Source: Corynebacterium xerosis NBRC 16721 = ATCC 373
Lineage (GTDB): Bacteria; Actinomycetota; Actinomycetes; Mycobacteriales; Mycobacteriaceae
Reading direction: 5' to 3'
NCBI RefSeq assembly: GCF_001552415.1
Contig: NZ_BCRD01000004.1
Coordinates: forward strand, 62,001 to 126,000
DNA: 64,000 bases
The translations under genes and the position numbers were made by a program. How positions within the stretch are numbered: position 1 is the first letter of the stretch; every line of letters starts with the position of its first letter. Shown here one piece after another: positions 25,505 through 37,621 of this stretch. The notes beneath the pieces are model-generated. The model was not told the origin of the DNA. It saw only the letters and a program-made list of their open reading frames with translations, and ran no database searches.

Positions 25505-26779
25505 ATGAAGCTGGATGCGTACGATTCCCACGAGCTCGCGCAGCTCAAGGATGATTTCGCGAAGGAGTACGCGGATCTGAAGGCCAAGGGCCTGAAGCTC
25601 GATCTGACCCGCGGCAAGCCGTCGGCGGCGCAGCTCGACTTCGCCAATCCGCTGCTGGGTCTGCCCGCCCCGGATTACAAGACCGATGGCGGCGAGGACA
25701 CCCGCAATTACGGCAACCTCAAGGGCATCGCGGAGATCCGCGAGCTGTGGGCCGGTCTGCTGGGCCTGCCGGTGGACAACGTCATCGCGGGCGACGCGTC
25801 GAGCCTGAACATCCAGTTCGACCTGATCAGCTGGGCGATGCAGTTCGGCACCGTCGATTCGGAGCGCCCGTGGAACGAGGAGCCGGTGCTCAAGTGGCTG
25901 TGCCCGGTGCCGGGCTACGACCGCCACTTCTCCATCACGGAGCACTTCGGCTTCGAGATGATCCCCGTGCCGCTGAACGAGGACGGCCCGGACATGGACA
26001 TGGTCGAGCGCCTGGTCGCGGCGGACCCGCAGATCAAGGGCATGTGGAACGTGCCGGTGTTCTCCAACCCAACGGGCGTGACGTACTCGGAGGAGGTGTG
26101 CCGCCGCCTGGTGGAGATGCCGACCGCCGCCCCGGATTTCCGCATCGTCTGGGACAACGCGTACATGGTGCACACGTTGACCGACGAGTTCCCGGTGAAC
26201 CACCCCGTCGTCGCGTGGGCCGAGGAGGCCGGCCACGGCAACCGCGTGTGGGAGTTCGCGTCGACGTCGAAGATCACGTTCGCGGGCGCGGGCGTGGCGT
26301 TCTTCGCGTCGTCGGAGGCCAACATCGCCGACTACGTGTCCCACGCGTCGATCCGCGGCATCGGCCCGAACAAGGTCAACCAGCTGGCGCACCTGAAGTT
26401 CTTCGGCGACGCCGATGGCGTGCGCGCGCAGATGCTGCGCCACAAGGAGTCGCTGGCGCCGAAGTTCGATCGGGTGCTGGAGCTGCTGGAGAAGCGCCTG
26501 GGCGAGTACGGCGTTGCGGAGTGGACGACCCCGAAGGGAGGCTACTTCATTTCGCTCGACGTCGTCGACGGCACGGCGCGCCGCGTGATCGAGCTGGCCA
26601 AGGAAGCCGGCATCGCGCTGACGGGTTCGGGCTCGTCGTTCCCGCTGAAGGATGACCCGAACGACCGCAACATCCGCCTGGCGCCGTCGCTGCCGCCGAT
26701 CGAGGAGCTCGAGGCGGCGATGGACGGCGTTGCCACGTGCGTGCTGCTGGCCGCGGCCGAGCAGTTCTCGACGCGCTAG
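25505..26779 (+). CDS. aspT: Aspartate aminotransferase, AspT type
   Basis: A 424-residue PLP-dependent aminotransferase of the actinobacterial AspT class. The PLP lysine is Lys256 in ASTSKITFAGAG. Other marks are NYGNLKGIAEIRELWAGLLG, VPGYDRHF, NPTGVTYSEE and IVWDNAYMVH. It interconverts aspartate and oxaloacetate, supplying aspartate for lysine, threonine and pyrimidines. ATG 25505 follows GAAGGA; the frame stays open upstream, but that part runs through the SRP RNA and is not coding. The order aspT, SUFU-like, dnaX, ybaB, recR is as in C. glutamicum, to my recollection. Confidence 0.92.
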   Translation: MKLDAYDSHELAQLKDDFAKEYADLKAKGLKLDLTRGKPSAAQLDFANPLLGLPAPDYKTDGGEDTRNYGNLKGIAEIRELWAGLLGLPVDNVIAGDASSLNIQFDLISWAMQFGTVDSERPWNEEPVLKWLCPVPGYDRHFSITEHFGFEMIPVPLNEDGPDMDMVERLVAADPQIKGMWNVPVFSNPTGVTYSEEVCRRLVEMPTAAPDFRIVWDNAYMVHTLTDEFPVNHPVVAWAEEAGHGNRVWEFASTSKITFAGAGVAFFASSEANIADYVSHASIRGIGPNKVNQLAHLKFFGDADGVRAQMLRHKESLAPKFDRVLELLEKRLGEYGVAEWTTPKGGYFISLDVVDGTARRVIELAKEAGIALTGSGSSFPLKDDPNDRNIRLAPSLPPIEELEAAMDGVATCVLLAAAEQFSTR

Positions 26780-26789
26780 CGGGAGATCC

Positions 26790-27680
26790 GTGGATCTGCG
26801 CGAGACCGCTTTTTGGGCGCGCCGCCTCTTTCCGGGGGCGGTGCGCATCGGCGTGCGTCAGGCGTGGTTGCCGGGTCGTCGGCGCCGCAGGTCGCGGCCG
26901 GGCATTCCGGTGAAGGTCGCCGAGTTTTCGCTTTACGACGCCTCGAGCGACCCCGACGCCATTCCCGACGTCGCCGATGGTTCGGCCGGGGCCTTCGACG
27001 GTGCACCGGCCGCCGCGGAGATCGATGGTCCGCGCCGCGAGATCGCCGCATTCACCGTGAATTTCGGGCGGGTCGATCTGGGGCTGCGCGCCCCGGACGG
27101 CGGGGATGTCCGCGTGGAGATGTTCCTGGTGGCGTACCCGGATTCGGTGGGCGTCGGTGACGGCGCGGAGGCGGCGGCGACCGAAGATTCCGTCGTCGCC
27201 CGGGCCGTCGCGGGTGCCGCCGCGTTGATCGCCGATGATCCGGAGGCCGCGCGCCCGACGCCGGGTTCCGTCATCCCCGATGCGGTGCGCGTGGGGCTGG
27301 ACGCGGGGCAGGATTCCGAGCCGAACGCGGGGCAGGGCTCCACCGCCGGCCAGGAGGCCGAGGAAGCTGAATCGGGCTTCGCCGCCTCGGGTTCGACGAC
27401 GCCGCATCTGCTGTGCGTGGTGCCCTACGTGTGGCCGGACGGGGTGCCGACCATCACCGAGGAGCCGGGCAAGATTTCCCTGCACGAGGACGAGGGCACC
27501 GCCGGTTTCCCCGACGCCGTCACCGGTGGCGCCCGGTTGACCACGGTGACCCAGCTGGTGCCGATCACCGACGCCGAGTACGCCCACGCCAACGAGCGCG
27601 GCGTCGACTCGCTGATGCAGATGCTCGCCGCGGCCGATGCGGATCTGCGGGATCTGCGCCGCGCATCCGTCGTGGCCTGA
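26790..27680 (+). CDS. Suppressor-of-fused (SUFU)-like domain protein
   Basis: A 296-residue soluble protein. The second half (PHLLCVVPYVWPDGVP, then LTTVTQLVPITDAEYAHANERGV and DSLMQML) has the look of bacterial SUFU-domain proteins, which end in a 'l.qlvPit..E...a...G...L' strand-helix. The centre is an acidic, low-complexity linker. Function is unknown. GTG 26790 follows GGGAG (26781-26785), 10 bp after the aspT stop, suggesting one operon. Longer in-frame starts would overlap aspT and are unlikely. Confidence 0.6.
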   Translation: MDLRETAFWARRLFPGAVRIGVRQAWLPGRRRRRSRPGIPVKVAEFSLYDASSDPDAIPDVADGSAGAFDGAPAAAEIDGPRREIAAFTVNFGRVDLGLRAPDGGDVRVEMFLVAYPDSVGVGDGAEAAATEDSVVARAVAGAAALIADDPEAARPTPGSVIPDAVRVGLDAGQDSEPNAGQGSTAGQEAEEAESGFAASGSTTPHLLCVVPYVWPDGVPTITEEPGKISLHEDEGTAGFPDAVTGGARLTTVTQLVPITDAEYAHANERGVDSLMQMLAAADADLRDLRRASVVA

Positions 27681-27798
27681 GTTCTCCCGCCCCTTTTTGG
27701 TTGGGACGGTGAATGGGGTCCCGGTGGGCGTCGTAAAGCAGCCGGAGTTGTTCGAACGCGGCCGGTCGGTGATCCGGCGGGGCCGGTAGGCTGGGCGC

Positions 27799-30700
27799 GT
27801 GGCTCTGTACAGGAAGTATCGTCCAGCGACGTTTGCCGAGGTCGTGGGGCAGCGGCACGTGACCGACCCCCTGTCCGCGGCCCTGGAATCGCGTGGCGCG
27901 GACGGGGCCCCGGACCGAATCAACCATGCGTACCTGTTCTCGGGGCCGCGCGGTTGCGGCAAGACGTCGTCGGCGCGCATTTTGGCGCGCAGCCTCAACT
28001 GCGTGGAGGGGCCGACGGCGACGCCGTGCGGAAAGTGCGCGTCGTGCATGGCGCTGGGGCCGGGTGGCCCGGGCAACCTCGACGTGGTGGAGCTCGACGC
28101 GGCGTCGCACAACAGCGTCGACGACATGCGCGATCTGCGCGACAAGGCGATGTACGCGCCGGCGGAGTCGCGGTACCGCATCTTCGTCATCGACGAGGCG
28201 CACATGGTCACGCCGCAGGGCTTCAATGCGCTGCTGAAGATCGTGGAGGAGCCGCCGGAGCACCTCATTTTCATTTTCGCGACCACGGAGCCGGAGAAGG
28301 TGCTGACCACCATCCGGTCGCGCACGCACCACTATCCGTTCCGGTTGTTGCCGCCGAATCTGATGCGCGGGCTGTTGGAGCGCATCGTCGGCGAGGAGCA
28401 CGTGCCGGTCGCCGACGACGTGTATCCGCTGGTGGTGCGCGCGGGCGGTGGTTCGCCGCGTGACTCGCTGTCCGTGATGGACCAGCTGCTCGCCGGTGCG
28501 GGCCCGGAGGGCGTGTCGTACGACCTCGCCGCGGGGCTGCTCGGCGTGACCGACCAGAGCCTGCTCGATGACGCGATGCGCGCGCTGGCCGAGACCGATC
28601 GTGCGGCGCTGTTCGGGTGCGTGGACCGCGTGGTGCGGTCGGGGCAGGACCCGAAGCGGTTCGCCGAGGATCTGCTGGGGCGCGTGCGTGACTTGCTGGT
28701 CATCGCCGCGGTGCCCAATGCGATGGAGGAGGGGCTGGTCGATGCCCCGGAGGATCGCGTGGACGCGATGCGCGAGCAGGCGACGGCGGTGCCCACCGGG
28801 ACGTTGACGCGTTTCGCCGACGTGCTGCAGCGCGGGCTGCCGGACATGTCGGGTGCGACGTCGCCGCGGTTGTTGCTCGAGGTGCTGTGCGCGCGGATGC
28901 TGCTGCCGGCCTCTGAGCAGTCGGTCGAGTCGTTGATCCAGCGCATCGAGGCGTTGGAGCGTGGCGGTGTGGTCGCTGGTGGAGGTGCTGCGGCCGGCGG
29001 CGCCGGTGCGGCGGCGCGTCCGACGCAGTCCACGCAGCAGCCCGGACAGCCCCCTGCCGGACAGTCGCCGGCTGGTCAAGCGCTGACTGCTGCGCCGCGG
29101 CAGTCGGCTCCGGCGGCGAACATTCCCGATGACGCGAACCTGTCTCCGTTGCAGCGTGCCCGCCTTGCACGGCAGCCGAAGCCGCAGCAGCAACCGGCAC
29201 AGCCTGCGCAGCCGACGCAGCCCGCGGAGCCGACCCCGGCACCGCAGCAGTCTCAGCAGCCCGCCCAGCCATCGGTGCCGCAGCCGACGCAGCCCGCGGA
29301 GCCGACGCCGGCACCGCAGCAGTCTCAGCAGCCGCCTCAGCCGGAGACCGGGCAGCAGTCCGGTGCGCCCGAGGTCTCCGACCAGGAGGAGCAGGCCCGC
29401 AAGGCGCGCGAGATGCGCGAGATCTCCCGACGCATGCAGGAGCAGGCTCGGGAGCATGAGCGGGCGGAGCGCGAGCGCATCGCCAAGGAGCGCGAGGCCG
29501 CGACCCGGGCCGCCGAGGGTGAAGACGGTGCCGTGCCCGTCGAACGCCCGGAGCAGCAGGCGCAGCAGGAACAGACGGGGCAGACGCCGCCGTCTCAGAC
29601 GTCGCAGCCACAGGCAGAACAGCCTGCGCCGCAGCCCGCCGCAGAGGCGGACGAGCCGGAGACGGAGGCGTCGGGAAGCGATGTTCTCGGTGAGCTTCGC
29701 AGCGGATGGCAGCAGGTCGTCGAGTACGCCGGCGAGTCGAACATCCCCGTGCGAGTCATGGCGGCGCAGGCGGTGCCGATTTCGTTGGAAGCCGGCGTGC
29801 TGACCATCGGACACCACACCGGTGCGCTGGCCAACCGGCTCAACGATCCCGCCAATGCGGCGGCGCTCGGCGCGGCGGTCCAGCGGGTGCAGGGCATCGA
29901 GGTCGAGGTGCGATGCGTCGTGGGTACGTCGCCGCGCGGCGGTGCCGATCGTTCCGGCGCGCGACCCCGCCAACATCAGGCGCCCGCCGCCGAGGGTTCG
30001 GAGGACGCGAAACCGACTGCGGAAAAGTCAGACAACGCAGATGGTCAGTCGCGGCCAACAATTGGGCCGGCCGACGACGACGTTTTACCTGCGGGGATGG
30101 CCGGAGGTCACTCGGCCCCCGATGCAGAGGCCCCGATCACGGAGATGCCGAAAGAAGAGGCGGAACGCCGCGTCGAACAGCGCGAGGACGCGCAGCAGCA
30201 GGCCCGCGAGGACGCGGAACGGTCCGCGGGCGGGGATTCGAAGCAGTCGGTTCCGCCTCAGGCTCCGCCCGCCGATTCCGGCAAGCCCGTTCCCGCTTAC
30301 CGACGCATCCTCGAGGAGCGCCGTCGGGCGATGGAGGCTGCGCAGAATGCCGCGGCGGGCAACGGGGCGGCTGGTGCGCCCGGAGCAGGAAGCGCCGCCG
30401 ACGCCGGTTCGCCGTCCGCTGCCGGTGGCCGGGAAGGTGCGGCCGGAAATGGTGCGGCCGGTGCCACCTCCGGATTGGCCAATGCGCGGAACACCGTCGT
30501 CACGCAGGCACAATCCCAGTCGGAGGACGCCGGCAAGCGCAAGTACGTCCCGCCGCCGCCCGCCGCGGGAACGCAGGGCGTGCGCCGGCGCCGTCACGAC
30601 GACATCCCGCCGCCGCCCGAGCCCTACGACGACGTGCCTCCGCCCCCGGAACCCGACTACGGCGGGTACCCGGACGACGGCGGCTACGGCGGCTACGGTT

Positions 30701-31032
30701 CGCAACCTGCGCAACCTGCGCAAGGAGGTCAGGGGGCGCAGGGGCGTCAGCCGTCCCAGCCGGCCGAGCATTCGCAGGCTCCACAGCAGGTGGCGCCGGG
30801 GCAGCAGACTCCGCAGGCTTCGGCAGCTCCGACGTCGCAGCAGGCTCCGCAGTCACCGCAATCCCCGCAGTCTGCGCAGGCTCCGGCCGACTCGGCTCCG
30901 GACGATGGCCTCGACGACGACGAGCGGGAACTGCTCGACGCCGCGCTGACGCCGGGCCAGCTGGACCACCGTGATCAAAAGGAAGTCGTGATGGAACTGC
31001 TGGCCAAGGAGCTCGGCGCGAAACCGCTGTAA
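27799..31032 (+). CDS. dnaX: DNA polymerase III subunit gamma/tau
   Basis: A 1077-residue clamp-loader ATPase. It has Walker A GPRGCGKT at residues 49-56, a zinc site with Cys68, Cys77, Cys80 and Cys83, the DEAH-like box VIDEAHM and the sensor stretch [11 protein letters not shown]. It loads the beta clamp and tethers the replicase. From about residue 390 the protein becomes a very long Pro/Gln/Ala/Glu-rich tail, broken by one folded domain (about 625-715, [18 protein letters not shown]). The tail includes a 24-residue repeat encoded by a 72-bp tandem duplication (29209 and 29281). GTG 27799 lies 6 nt after TAGGCT (27787-27792), so it is probably leaderless. Confidence 0.95.
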   Translation: MALYRKYRPATFAEVVGQRHVTDPLSAALESRGADGAPDRINHAYLFSGPRGCGKTSSARILARSLNCVEGPTATPCGKCASCMALGPGGPGNLDVVELDAASHNSVDDMRDLRDKAMYAPAESRYRIFVIDEAHMVTPQGFNALLKIVEEPPEHLIFIFATTEPEKVLTTIRSRTHHYPFRLLPPNLMRGLLERIVGEEHVPVADDVYPLVVRAGGGSPRDSLSVMDQLLAGAGPEGVSYDLAAGLLGVTDQSLLDDAMRALAETDRAALFGCVDRVVRSGQDPKRFAEDLLGRVRDLLVIAAVPNAMEEGLVDAPEDRVDAMREQATAVPTGTLTRFADVLQRGLPDMSGATSPRLLLEVLCARMLLPASEQSVESLIQRIEALERGGVVAGGGAAAGGAGAAARPTQSTQQPGQPPAGQSPAGQALTAAPRQSAPAANIPDDANLSPLQRARLARQPKPQQQPAQPAQPTQPAEPTPAPQQSQQPAQPSVPQPTQPAEPTPAPQQSQQPPQPETGQQSGAPEVSDQEEQARKAREMREISRRMQEQAREHERAERERIAKEREAATRAAEGEDGAVPVERPEQQAQQEQTGQTPPSQTSQPQAEQPAPQPAAEADEPETEASGSDVLGELRSGWQQVVEYAGESNIPVRVMAAQAVPISLEAGVLTIGHHTGALANRLNDPANAAALGAAVQRVQGIEVEVRCVVGTSPRGGADRSGARPRQHQAPAAEGSEDAKPTAEKSDNADGQSRPTIGPADDDVLPAGMAGGHSAPDAEAPITEMPKEEAERRVEQREDAQQQAREDAERSAGGDSKQSVPPQAPPADSGKPVPAYRRILEERRRAMEAAQNAAAGNGAAGAPGAGSAADAGSPSAAGGREGAAGNGAAGATSGLANARNTVVTQAQSQSEDAGKRKYVPPPPAAGTQGVRRRRHDDIPPPPEPYDDVPPPPEPDYGGYPDDGGYGGYGSQPAQPAQGGQGAQGRQPSQPAEHSQAPQQVAPGQQTPQASAAPTSQQAPQSPQSPQSAQAPADSAPDDGLDDDERELLDAALTPGQLDHRDQKEVVMELLAKELGAKPL

Positions 31033-31217
31033 GCCGGGGTTTCCGTCCGGCACCATTCGCCCAGCGCGAACGCGTTCGAAAACCCCTCGCGCCTGGGCGG
31101 GGTCATCCGGGGGCGCCGCTACAATCGGCGGCGACCCCCGCGGGAACGCGGCGGCCGTCACCGTACGGTCGGCCCCACACTGCGGGCGCCCACGACACCA
31201 ACCCAAAAGGACATGCC

Positions 31218-31553
31218 ATGAGCCAGCCCGACATGAACGCCATCCTCGCCCAGGCCCAGCAGATGCAGGCGCAGCTCGAAGCCGCGCAGGCCGAGATCGT
31301 CGCCGCCTCCGTCGTCGGCGAGGCCGGCAATGGCCTGGTCAAGGTCACCATGCGCGGTTCCGGCGAGGTCGTCGACATCGAGCTGGACCCGAAGGTCGTC
31401 GACCCCGAGGACGTCGACGGCCTGCAGGACCTGATCCTGGGTGCCTTCGGCGACGCCACCCACAAGGTGCAGGCGCTGGCCGAAGAGAAGATGGGCCCGC
31501 TGTCGCAGGGCTTCGGCGCGCTTGGCGACGGCCCCTCCGGCCTCGGTTTCTAG
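31218..31553 (+). CDS. YbaB/EbfC nucleoid-associated protein
   Basis: A 111-residue protein with the YbaB pattern: an N-terminal helix ([21 protein letters not shown]), a three-stranded sheet ([22 protein letters not shown]) and a C-terminal helix. YbaB dimers bind DNA without strong sequence preference and accompany dnaX and recR in many genomes, as here. The ATG follows an AAAAGGA. recR follows 15 bp downstream. Confidence 0.93.
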   Translation: MSQPDMNAILAQAQQMQAQLEAAQAEIVAASVVGEAGNGLVKVTMRGSGEVVDIELDPKVVDPEDVDGLQDLILGAFGDATHKVQALAEEKMGPLSQGFGALGDGPSGLGF

Positions 31554-31568
31554 GACCGGCGCCCCGAA

Positions 31569-32255
<687 letters not shown>

Positions 32256-32342
32256 GCCCGCCCCGCCCCTCATGGCGGTGCCGCGCCGCGTGGTCGCGCG
32301 GCGTCCCGGCCGGCGGCGCCCGCACCTACCGGGGCATGGCCG

Positions 32343-33110
32343 CTAAATCTCCTGCCACTCCGGCTTGCACTGGAAGGCGTAGCGGTAGTACTCGGCGTTT
32401 TCCAGCTGCGATGCCGCCTGCTGGTCGACGATGACGGTGGCGTGCGGGTGGTACTGCAGCACCGACGCCGGGCACAGCGCGGACACGGGCCCCTCGCACA
32501 GCGCCTCGACGGCCTCGGCCTTGACTATGCCCGTCGCCAGCAGCAGCAGGTGCCGTGCGCGACCGATGGTGGCCAGGCCCTGGGTCACCACGTGATGGGG
32601 GACGTCGTCGATGGAGTCGAAGAACCGGGCGTTGTCCTGGATGGTGCGCGGGTGGAGGGTCTTCACGCGGGTGCCGGACGCCAGCGAACTGCCGGGCTCG
32701 TTGAACCCGATGTGCCCGTCGGTGCCGACGCCGAGCAACTGGACGTCGATGCCGCCGGCGGCGGTGATGGCGCGGTCGTAGTCGTGGGCGTGCCGCGGGT
32801 CGAGCCCGTTGGGGGACTGGACCAGGGCGTCTTCGATGTCGATGTGGTCGGTCAGCTCGCGGCGGATGGTGGCGTGGTAGCTCTGCGGGTGGTCGGGCCC
32901 GAGGCCGATGTACTCGTCGAGCAGGAACGCGCGGCAATTCGCGAAGGACAGGCCCTCCTCCTTGTGGCGGCGCACCAGTTCGCGGTACGCGCCGACGGGA
33001 GTCGATCCGGTGGCCAGGCCGAGGGTGGCGCCCTGCTCGACGTAGCGCGCCATGACGTCGGCGGCGAGCAGCCCGACCTCTTCCGGCGTGTCCAGGATGA
33101 TGATCTCCAC
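32343..33110 (-). CDS. nagB: Glucosamine-6-phosphate deaminase
   Basis: A 255-residue protein with NagB signatures: [17 protein letters not shown] near the N-terminus, [25 protein letters not shown] and a late DQQAASQL. It converts glucosamine 6-phosphate to fructose 6-phosphate and ammonium, ending N-acetylglucosamine breakdown. It starts at GTG 33110 after AAAGGA; the nagA stop lies within 4 nt, so the two are co-translated. Confidence 0.96.
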   Translation of the reverse strand: MEIIILDTPEEVGLLAADVMARYVEQGATLGLATGSTPVGAYRELVRRHKEEGLSFANCRAFLLDEYIGLGPDHPQSYHATIRRELTDHIDIEDALVQSPNGLDPRHAHDYDRAITAAGGIDVQLLGVGTDGHIGFNEPGSSLASGTRVKTLHPRTIQDNARFFDSIDDVPHHVVTQGLATIGRARHLLLLATGIVKAEAVEALCEGPVSALCPASVLQYHPHATVIVDQQAASQLENAEYYRYAFQCKPEWQEI

Positions 33111-33111
33111 G

Positions 33112-34341
33112 TCAGCGTTCCTTTCGCTCTCCCGCGACGATCACGGTCGGCGGGGTGGTGGCCCCTCCGTGGTGGTGGGGCGGGGTGCCTTCGGGGGCAT
33201 CGTCGCAAAGTAGCAAATCCGCGCGCTTGCCGACGGCCACGGCCCCCCGATCGGCGAACCCCGTTGCTTTCGCCCCGGTCGCCGAGGCCATGCGCGCGAT
33301 GTCGGCGGGGTCGATTCCGCGGTGGAGCATGCGCATGACCTGGTCGAAGATGGTGGAGGTGCCGCCGGCGATGTTGCCGCCGTCCTTCAGGCGGGCGACG
33401 CCGCCGTCGACGATGACGGGCAAGGTGCCCAGGACGTAGTCGCCGTCGGGCATGCCGGCGGCGGCCATGGCGTCGGAGACCAGCGTGATGCCGTCGGCGC
33501 CGGTGGTGGCGCGGACGAGGTCGACCATGGCGTCGGACAGGTGGACGCCGTCGGCGATGAGCTCGACGATCGCCTCGCCGCGGGCCGACGCGGCCAGCAG
33601 TGCCCCGGCGGCACCGGGTTCGCGGTGGTGGACGGGCGGCATGGCGTTGAACAAGTGGGTGGCCGTCACCGTCAGGCCCAGTGCGTTGGCGGCGTCGATG
33701 GTGCGGGCGGTGAGGTCGTAACCGGCGTCGGTGTGGCCGAAGGAGGCCACCAGGCCCCGTTCGGCGCAGATGCGCAGCAGGTCGCCGATGCGGTCGGTCT
33801 CCGGGGCGAGAGTGACCGCGCGGACGTGGCCGCGGCCGGCGTCGAGGAGCATCTCCAGGGCGGCGGGATCGCCGGGGACGATGGCGCGGGGGTCCTGGGC
33901 ACCGCAGCGGCATGCGTTGATGAACGGCCCCTCGAGATGGATGCCGTCGATGTGGCCGTCGTCGGCGACGTCGGCGAGCACCGCCACCTGCCGGGCCAGA
34001 TCCGCCGGCAGCGCCGACACGGTCGAGGCGAACAGGGTCGTGGTGCCCCACCTGCGGTGATGGGCGGCCGCGGCGGCGCACCCCTCCGCGTCGGAACCGG
34101 GGAATCCGTGGCCGAGCGCCCCGTGATCGTGGACGTCGACGAGCCCCGGCAGGATCAGGGGATCGGCCCCGGGCGCATCATCGGGCGCACCGCCCGGCAC
34201 CTGCTCGGGGGACCGGTCACCCGGGGCCGCCGGGCGCACCTCGGAGATGACGCCGCCCCGCCACGCCACGTAGGCGTCCGGCAGCACGCCCTCCGGGGTG
34301 ATGGCTCGGCCGATGACGTGGCCGTCGTCAAGCGAAGCCAT
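33112..34341 (-). CDS. nagA: N-acetylglucosamine-6-phosphate deacetylase
   Basis: A 409-residue amidohydrolase. The metal and catalytic residues are in [43 protein letters not shown] and [13 protein letters not shown]. It removes the acetyl group from GlcNAc 6-phosphate. ATG 34341 is 4 bp after the EIIC gene stop, making one operon EIIC-nagA-nagB. The first codons (MASLDDG) lie in a dispersed motif (34323-34333), which shows that the motif tolerates a position at the very start of a protein. Confidence 0.95.
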   Translation of the reverse strand: MASLDDGHVIGRAITPEGVLPDAYVAWRGGVISEVRPAAPGDRSPEQVPGGAPDDAPGADPLILPGLVDVHDHGALGHGFPGSDAEGCAAAAAHHRRWGTTTLFASTVSALPADLARQVAVLADVADDGHIDGIHLEGPFINACRCGAQDPRAIVPGDPAALEMLLDAGRGHVRAVTLAPETDRIGDLLRICAERGLVASFGHTDAGYDLTARTIDAANALGLTVTATHLFNAMPPVHHREPGAAGALLAASARGEAIVELIADGVHLSDAMVDLVRATTGADGITLVSDAMAAAGMPDGDYVLGTLPVIVDGGVARLKDGGNIAGGTSTIFDQVMRMLHRGIDPADIARMASATGAKATGFADRGAVAVGKRADLLLCDDAPEGTPPHHHGGATTPPTVIVAGERKER

Positions 34342-34345
34342 GGCG

Positions 34346-35668
<1,323 letters not shown>

Positions 35669-35752
35669 CGTCGTCCCTTTCACTCATGGCCCGCCGGCCG
35701 TTGACCTGCGCCGGAGGGGCGTGCGGAGTTGAACTCCCCGTCAGTGTACCGC

Positions 35753-35784
35753 GCTGGTAATGACCAACCATGACAACTTGGTCA
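35753..35784. promoter_or_regulatory. Two DasR/NagR-like operator sites in the divergent EIIC/EIIB promoter region
   Basis: GCTGGTAATGACCAAC (35753-35768) matches the GntR/HutC-type DasR consensus ACTGGTCTAGACCACT at 11 of 16 positions. It is followed by the inverted repeat TGACAACTTGGTCA (35771-35784). They lie between the two divergent halves of the nag/PTS unit and match the site at 37478 in front of the GntR gene. The rest of 35669-35930 holds no gene. Confidence 0.65.
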
Positions 35785-35930
35785 AATTTCCCACGTTCCG
35801 GGGATCGATCGGTACCGTGGGCCGTGACGCGCGAAAGCCGCGTGGGCCGCGGACGGCGGATGGTGGACGGCGGATGGCCGCCCCGCACCCGATCGTCGGG
35901 AGGGTCCGCCGCAACCCCAGGAGGAACACC

Positions 35931-36167
35931 ATGTCCAGGATCAACATCGACGGCATCGTCGCCGGGCTCGGCGGCGCGGGCAACATCGACGAAATCGAAG
36001 GCTGCATCACCCGCCTGCGCACGGTGGTCAACGACCCGTCGTTGGTGGACAAGGATGGCTTGACCAGGGCCGGGGCCATGGGGGTCGTGGCGACGGGCGA
36101 CATCGTCCAGGTCGTGGTCGGCCCGGAAGCGGAGTTGATCGCGGAGGACATCGAGGACCTTCTGTGA
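35931..36167 (+). CDS. PTS glucose-family EIIB, separate subunit
   Basis: A 78-residue EIIB domain with the phosphorylatable Cys25 in GCITRLRT, and the family pattern (LVDKDGLTRAGAMGVVATGDIVQVVVGPEAE). It passes phosphate from EIIA to the sugar at EIIC. ATG 35931 follows a strong AGGAGGAA. The next gene overlaps its stop (GTGA at 36164). Confidence 0.93.
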   Translation: MSRINIDGIVAGLGGAGNIDEIEGCITRLRTVVNDPSLVDKDGLTRAGAMGVVATGDIVQVVVGPEAELIAEDIEDLL

Positions 36168-36616
36168 CCGCGGTCTGCTCGCCCATCGACGGCGTGGCCG
36201 CGTCGCTGGCCGGCGTGCCCGACGAGGTCTTCGCCTCCGGCATGGTCGGCGCGGGCCTGGCGGTCGTGCCGTCGGCCGAGGGCGTCATGGACGTCGCGGC
36301 GCCGGTGGCCGGCAAGGTCATGCGGATCATGCCGCACGCACTGGTCATCATGACCCCGGAAAACCGGGGCGTGCTGGTCCACGTCGGCATCGACACGGTG
36401 CACATGAAGGGCGAAGGCTTCATGGTCCATGCGGCGAAGAAGGATCGCGTGGAAGTCGGCGACGTGCTCATCACCGCCGACGTCGCCGCCATCCGCGCCG
36501 CCGGCCACGACCCCATCTGCCCCGTGGTCATCATGGAATCCGTCGCCGAAGACATCGGCGACGTCGCGGCCCCCGGCACCCCCGTCGCCATGGGGGACCC
36601 GCTGTTCCTCGCCTGA
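36164..36616 (+). CDS. PTS glucose-family EIIA, separate subunit
   Basis: A 150-residue EIIA-Glc-type protein. His73 in VLVHVGIDTVHMKGEGF is the phosphorylated His (E. coli His90); His58 fits the supporting His75. Other marks are SPIDG, AEGVMDVAAPVAGKV and GDPLF. It takes phosphate from HPr. Start GTG 36164 overlaps the EIIB stop, so translation is coupled. The gntR gene is convergent. Confidence 0.93.
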   Translation: MTAVCSPIDGVAASLAGVPDEVFASGMVGAGLAVVPSAEGVMDVAAPVAGKVMRIMPHALVIMTPENRGVLVHVGIDTVHMKGEGFMVHAAKKDRVEVGDVLITADVAAIRAAGHDPICPVVIMESVAEDIGDVAAPGTPVAMGDPLFLA

Positions 36617-36703
36617 CCCCGTTGCTTTGCGACGTGCCGCGGCACATCCGTCGGGGCGCTGCTTCGCGGGGCGGCCGGGCCGTCGTCAAGCGAAGGCCCC
36701 GGG

Positions 36704-37462
36704 CTACGCCTGCCCGTCGCGCAAGTGCATGCGCAGCGTGTAGCGGTCCGGCCGGTAGGTCGACGTGCAGACCTCCACCGGGCGGCCGTGGCTGTAGGAC
36801 ATGCGGCGGATGCGCAGCACCGGCTGGCCGGCGTCGAGGCCCAGCGCGCGCCCGATGTCCGCGGTCGCGGCCGCCGCGGTGCAGACCTGCTCGGCCTCGT
36901 CGATGGGCAGGCCGTAGTCCGACGCCAGGATCGAATACACCGACTTGTGCACCGTCTTGTCCAGCAGATCCGGGGCGAGCGTCGCGCTGTACCAGGCGTC
37001 GTCGACCGAATACGGCAGGCCATCGCCCAGGCGCACGCGCGTCAGATGCAGGTGGGGGCCATCGCCCAGGAACTCGGCCACGGACTCCGGCGGCTCGGCC
37101 TTCTCGGAGACCAGGATCATCGCCGACGGCTCCGCGCCCTTCTGCTTCATCTCGGCGGTGAAGCTGGCCAGGTGCAGGTCGGAGCGCAGCGGCCGATGGG
37201 CGACGAAGGTGCCCTTGCCGCGGAAACTCTCCACCGTGCCGTCGGCGACCATGTCGCTGATCGCGCGGCGCACCGTGATGCGGGAGACGCCGAAGACCTC
37301 CTCCAGGACGCGCTCGCTGGGCAGTGAATCGCCGGGCCGCAGATCGTCGTGGCAGACCTCGGTGAGAATGGCCTTGAGCTGCGCGTGCTTCGGCGTCGGC
37401 CCGTGCTCGATGCTGTGTCGCGACAGGAGGGCCAGCGTGCGCTGCTCGGGGGAGGAGGTCAT
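36704..37462 (-). CDS. GntR/HutC-family regulator, DasR/NagR-like
   Basis: A 252-residue protein. The N-terminal winged helix is GntR type (LRPGDSLPSERVLEEVFGVSRITVRRAISDMVADGTVESFRGKGTFV, read here in parts) and the C-terminal UTRA domain ends with VEVCTSTYRPDRY. Such regulators answer to GlcN-6-P or GlcNAc-6-P and control nag and PTS genes. ATG 37462 was chosen because TACAAT (complement of 37470-37475) lies 7 nt upstream, giving a leaderless start. An operator-like site at 37478-37493 abuts this promoter, implying autoregulation. In-frame ATGs at 37471 and 37486 overlap these elements. Confidence 0.9.
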   Translation of the reverse strand: MTSSPEQRTLALLSRHSIEHGPTPKHAQLKAILTEVCHDDLRPGDSLPSERVLEEVFGVSRITVRRAISDMVADGTVESFRGKGTFVAHRPLRSDLHLASFTAEMKQKGAEPSAMILVSEKAEPPESVAEFLGDGPHLHLTRVRLGDGLPYSVDDAWYSATLAPDLLDKTVHKSVYSILASDYGLPIDEAEQVCTAAAATADIGRALGLDAGQPVLRIRRMSYSHGRPVEVCTSTYRPDRYTLRMHLRDGQA

Positions 37463-37477
37463 GCCATCCATTGTACG

Positions 37478-37493
37478 ACTGGTCATGACAAGT
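37478..37493. promoter_or_regulatory. DasR/NagR-like operator before the GntR gene
   Basis: ACTGGTCATGACAAGT is a palindrome with the half-site ACTGGTC shared with the DasR consensus. It lies 3 bp upstream of the -10 box of the regulator gene. Confidence 0.65.
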
Positions 37494-37621
37494 GGAGCGG
37501 CCGATGATGAGGGTTTGATCTCACGATGATGTGTCGGCGGTTACGTTCACCGTTGTGATTCGCCGCGTAAACGACATTTCTGCAGAGCCGCGTCAAATGT
37601 GGCGGGTCGGCGGGTCGAGCG

